Source of the DNA: Ascaris suum
Lineage: Eukaryota > Nematoda > Chromadorea > Rhabditida > Ascarididae
NCBI GenBank assembly: GCA_013433145.1
Contig: CM024187.1
Location: forward strand, 14,993,826 to 15,057,825
Reading direction: 5' to 3'
DNA length: 64,000 bases
The notes below the pieces were generated by a model. It saw only the letters and a program-made list of their open reading frames with translations. It had not been told where the DNA came from and did no database searches. Positions 61,689-64,000 of the stretch are shown one piece after another. The translations under genes were made by a program, and so were the position numbers. Position 1 is the first letter of the stretch. Every line of letters begins with the position of its first letter.

Positions 61689-62226
61689 ACTTGCTTACTA
61701 ACAAGATCGCCTGTTTTCCGTTTCGCAGAATTCACCAAAATTTACGAGAAAGGATGTCACAAAATACAGTCAGACAAAAAAACACGTGTGAAACCCTAAA
61801 GTTTCGGAAATATTTAATCTCGATAACATCAAAAAATTTATTGAATGTGCACGACTTTTTTTGGATATGTTCCTCTTTCCAGTGCTCTGCAAAAGCTTTG
61901 AATATGAAGTATCAGCAATTACCGACTATGTACTTTGTTCTCTAACAACGACTTCATGAAAAGGATATTTAAGCTGCCCACGGGTACAGCGACAGGAACG
62001 GCCCAATTTTGAACGGATTGCCCAGAATGTGTTTTCATTCAAAGTACGAACCCTTGAACCACGCGGTGATTCTCTTTCAAGTGTATCTATTAAAAAATGC
62101 CAAAATTTTATGAAAGCTCTTGCTGAAGAAATGTGGAGGATGAGATGGGAGTTAAGACAGCTTCGTTATAAATTAGAGCGAGCGGAAAGCTCATTCGAGC
62201 GACATATCGTCTCTCGCGATAAATGA
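61689..62226 (+). CDS. C-terminal exons of an unrecognised + strand gene
   Basis: Three phase-compatible exons are proposed: 61689-61785 (after GTTCTTTCAG, donor ACAC|GTGTGA), 61883-61929 (after CTCTTTCCAG, donor CTAT|GTACTT) and 61990-62226 (after GGGTACAG, stop TGA). The last exon is the most convincing: it runs through FERIAQNVFSFKVRTLEPRG to a charged amphipathic helix (EEMWRMRWELRQLRYKLERA) that could form a coiled coil, and ends SRDK. The frame is open back to 61,960, so an acceptor at 61,974 is an alternative. No family recognised; the N-terminus is not located and could include the frames at 60.6-61.0 kb. Confidence 0.45.
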
Positions 62227-62921
62227 GAATTCTATGAAAATTTTCCTCGAATCAGTCTTTTCATATCATTGAATGGGACTATCTTGAGGCTTAAGACGAG
62301 TGAACAGAGCTTTGGAAATTGTTCAAGACTTGAATCACGAGGTTTTCTGGGGAAAATATCGAGGAAGCATACAATTTAAATGCTGTGTCAATCCATGCCA
62401 ATTATCATTAGCCTTCAGTGACATCGAAATACTTAATGCTAGCAATATCGGAGAATTTTTTGAAGCAAAGTGGATCTTTACATGCTTTCCTTTTATAGCA
62501 CTTACATTAATAGTTAGACAAGCCTAAACCGAATTTTAATGAGAGTGAAATGAGAGGAAGCTATCCCTTAGAGTTTTCGAGTACATAAGAATGTGAACCC
62601 CATGGAAACTTACTGCTTTTAAAAAACAGAGTGCAGAAGAAAAAAATGCATATAGAGCAGGTTATACGTATAAAATAATCTATGTGTTTATGTATGCAAG
62701 AATTATGTAGAGAATGTAGAAACGTTTTGCCATGAAGCGGAGCCATGAATCGGCGATTAGAATGACGCAAGAAAGCGCGTGACGATGCCGATTAGGAAAG
62801 TGACCTTATTGTAAAGGTGAGGAGGCGAAGAAGAGAAAAACAACCACTTAATCAAGAAGTGTAGGTGAAAAGAAGTTTCTCCTCCGCGTTTTTTCAATTA
62901 TAGCCATTTTCTCAACAGGAT

Positions 62922-63425
62922 TTACACAACTAATCCATGTTTTCTGCATAATTTCGCAAACTTCTTCGCTTTCCCCTCCGTTACACCCCTCCCGTAAGCC
63001 TGATTTAAGCTACTTCTCTTGCACCTCCTTTTTCGTTCTACTTTCGAGAATACTGATTTCACTGTCTCGATTGTCGACTGCAGCCGCCGCCTGAAGAAGC
63101 TTTTCGGTGCTCTTTGCTTGTAGCTTTTTTGCACAGACTTTCTCTCAAATCGTAGGAAAAAGGTGGAAAAGTTTTCAACATATTTCACACTCTCAATCTT
63201 AAATCCAGTTAATTCTTCAGCTTCCAGCAATATCATGCTGCACACATTGTTGCAGTAGCTCATATTCAATTTGCCCTTCGATTTGAAGTCATAGTTAGCC
63301 AGTGTTTTAGCTATTTCTAGAAGGGTGTGCTCCTGCCTGTTCACACTGGATTCCTTAAGAACAAAATGTTTTTCGCAGAATAGTGGTACCAAAAAGTGAG
63401 CTCGCAACAACTTTGGCGCAACCAT
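62922..63425 (-). CDS. Hypothetical ORF, 167 aa
   Basis: A single minus-strand frame of 167 codons with a true ATG, the longest minus frame in the window. The middle reads SYCNNVCSMILLEAEELTGF and the C-terminal third is very basic (for example FFRRRLQSTIETVKSVFSKV, ERKRRCKRSS). It has no recognised domain, no signal peptide, and overlaps no other strong candidate. It may be an intronless gene, a retrocopy or a chance frame. The basic tail would suit a nucleic-acid-binding or nuclear protein, but that is speculation. Confidence 0.35.
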   Translation of the reverse strand: MVAPKLLRAHFLVPLFCEKHFVLKESSVNRQEHTLLEIAKTLANYDFKSKGKLNMSYCNNVCSMILLEAEELTGFKIESVKYVENFSTFFLRFERKSVQKSYKQRAPKSFFRRRLQSTIETVKSVFSKVERKRRCKRSSLNQAYGRGVTEGKAKKFAKLCRKHGLVV

Positions 63426-64000
63426 TTAATGTTCCTTTTTATCAAAGACTAAAATCTCAATTTTCGAAAAATATGAAACTAAACGAGTCAGCTGAACGGA
63501 AGGTCATTTGGCATTGAATTACACGGTGAATTCTCACGCTATGCGCCGTGTTATGAAGTTCTTCTTTTATATTTGCAACTTTGCACTCACAGAAGGATTT
63601 ATTTCCTTGTGATAGATAACTACAGTTCAAACATTACTAGGACCACTGGGGAAAACGTATTTTCCTGGCGTGTATCCTTGTTTCTGATCACCGGATATAA
63701 TCTGCCATCAATGAAAGCTACAGTCATGAAAGCTATGCGATCAATGAAAAAATGCAAATGATCGGAATAAATTTCTAGATAAGCTGTATGTTTGGCTTCT
63801 CATAAATTTTATCCAGTCAGCTTTTTATAAATCGTTCACTTCAGATGCACGTCGAAGGCAGTAAGAAGCGCTGATTCGCCAAAACACAAGAATTTCTGAA
63901 ATGCTAATTTCAGAATGAGCATCGTAAATTCAAGGCGTTTTGATTTCGAAAGTAGTGGACCGCCTAGAACGAGCGAATTTCTGGAAAAAAGAATTTACGA
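63426..64000. other. No gene recognised at the right edge
   Basis: Only a 62-codon plus frame without recognisable features. Sequence continues beyond the window. Confidence 0.4.

Overview
The window is nuclear DNA from a eukaryote, almost certainly a rhabditid or strongylid (hookworm-like) nematode. It is AT-rich, its genes are split into small exons (about 40-250 bp) by introns of 0.1-3 kb, splice acceptors are short TTTCAG/TTGCAG sites, and the two gene families identified (innexins and multi-CBM14 chitin-binding proteins) have a nematode style of architecture. There are no prokaryotic operons, CRISPR arrays, rRNAs or intact tRNAs. All gene models were spliced by eye from reading frame, splice sites and phase continuity; no database was consulted.

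Layout. 1-20.8 kb: gene-poor, with simple-sequence tracts, two related copies of a probable dispersed repeat, a GC-rich island at 10.56-11.33 kb and a few doubtful open frames. 20.9-37.6 kb (+): a large gene for a secreted protein made of about fourteen peritrophin-A (CBM14) chitin-binding domains, seen as sixteen good exons plus one doubtful one; the 3' end is clear, the 5' end was not found. 37.6-40.2 kb: convergent intergenic space. 40.2-49.5 kb (-): a complete nine-exon innexin of 406 aa. 49.5-54.0 kb: intergenic. 54.05-59.5 kb (-): a second complete innexin, ten exons and 422 aa, with the same sizes for exons 1, 2 and 4 and the same cysteine spacing in both extracellular loops, so the two are a tandem duplicate pair. 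59.6-64 kb: a signal-peptide-like ORF divergent from innexin B, the C-terminal exons of an unrecognised + strand gene ending at 62,226, and a 167-aa minus-strand ORF.

How the genes may work together. Innexins build gap junctions; multi-CBM14 proteins in nematodes belong to chitinous layers such as the eggshell (C. elegans CBD-1 and CPG proteins). A joint role in germline or egg formation is possible but is only inferred from known roles of the families. No wholly new system was recognised. The points most worth checking are the tandem innexin pair with an 84-nt in-frame intron at the start of TM3 of copy B, the long chitin-binding gene with phase breaks that imply unseen microexons, and the unassigned coding exons at the right end.
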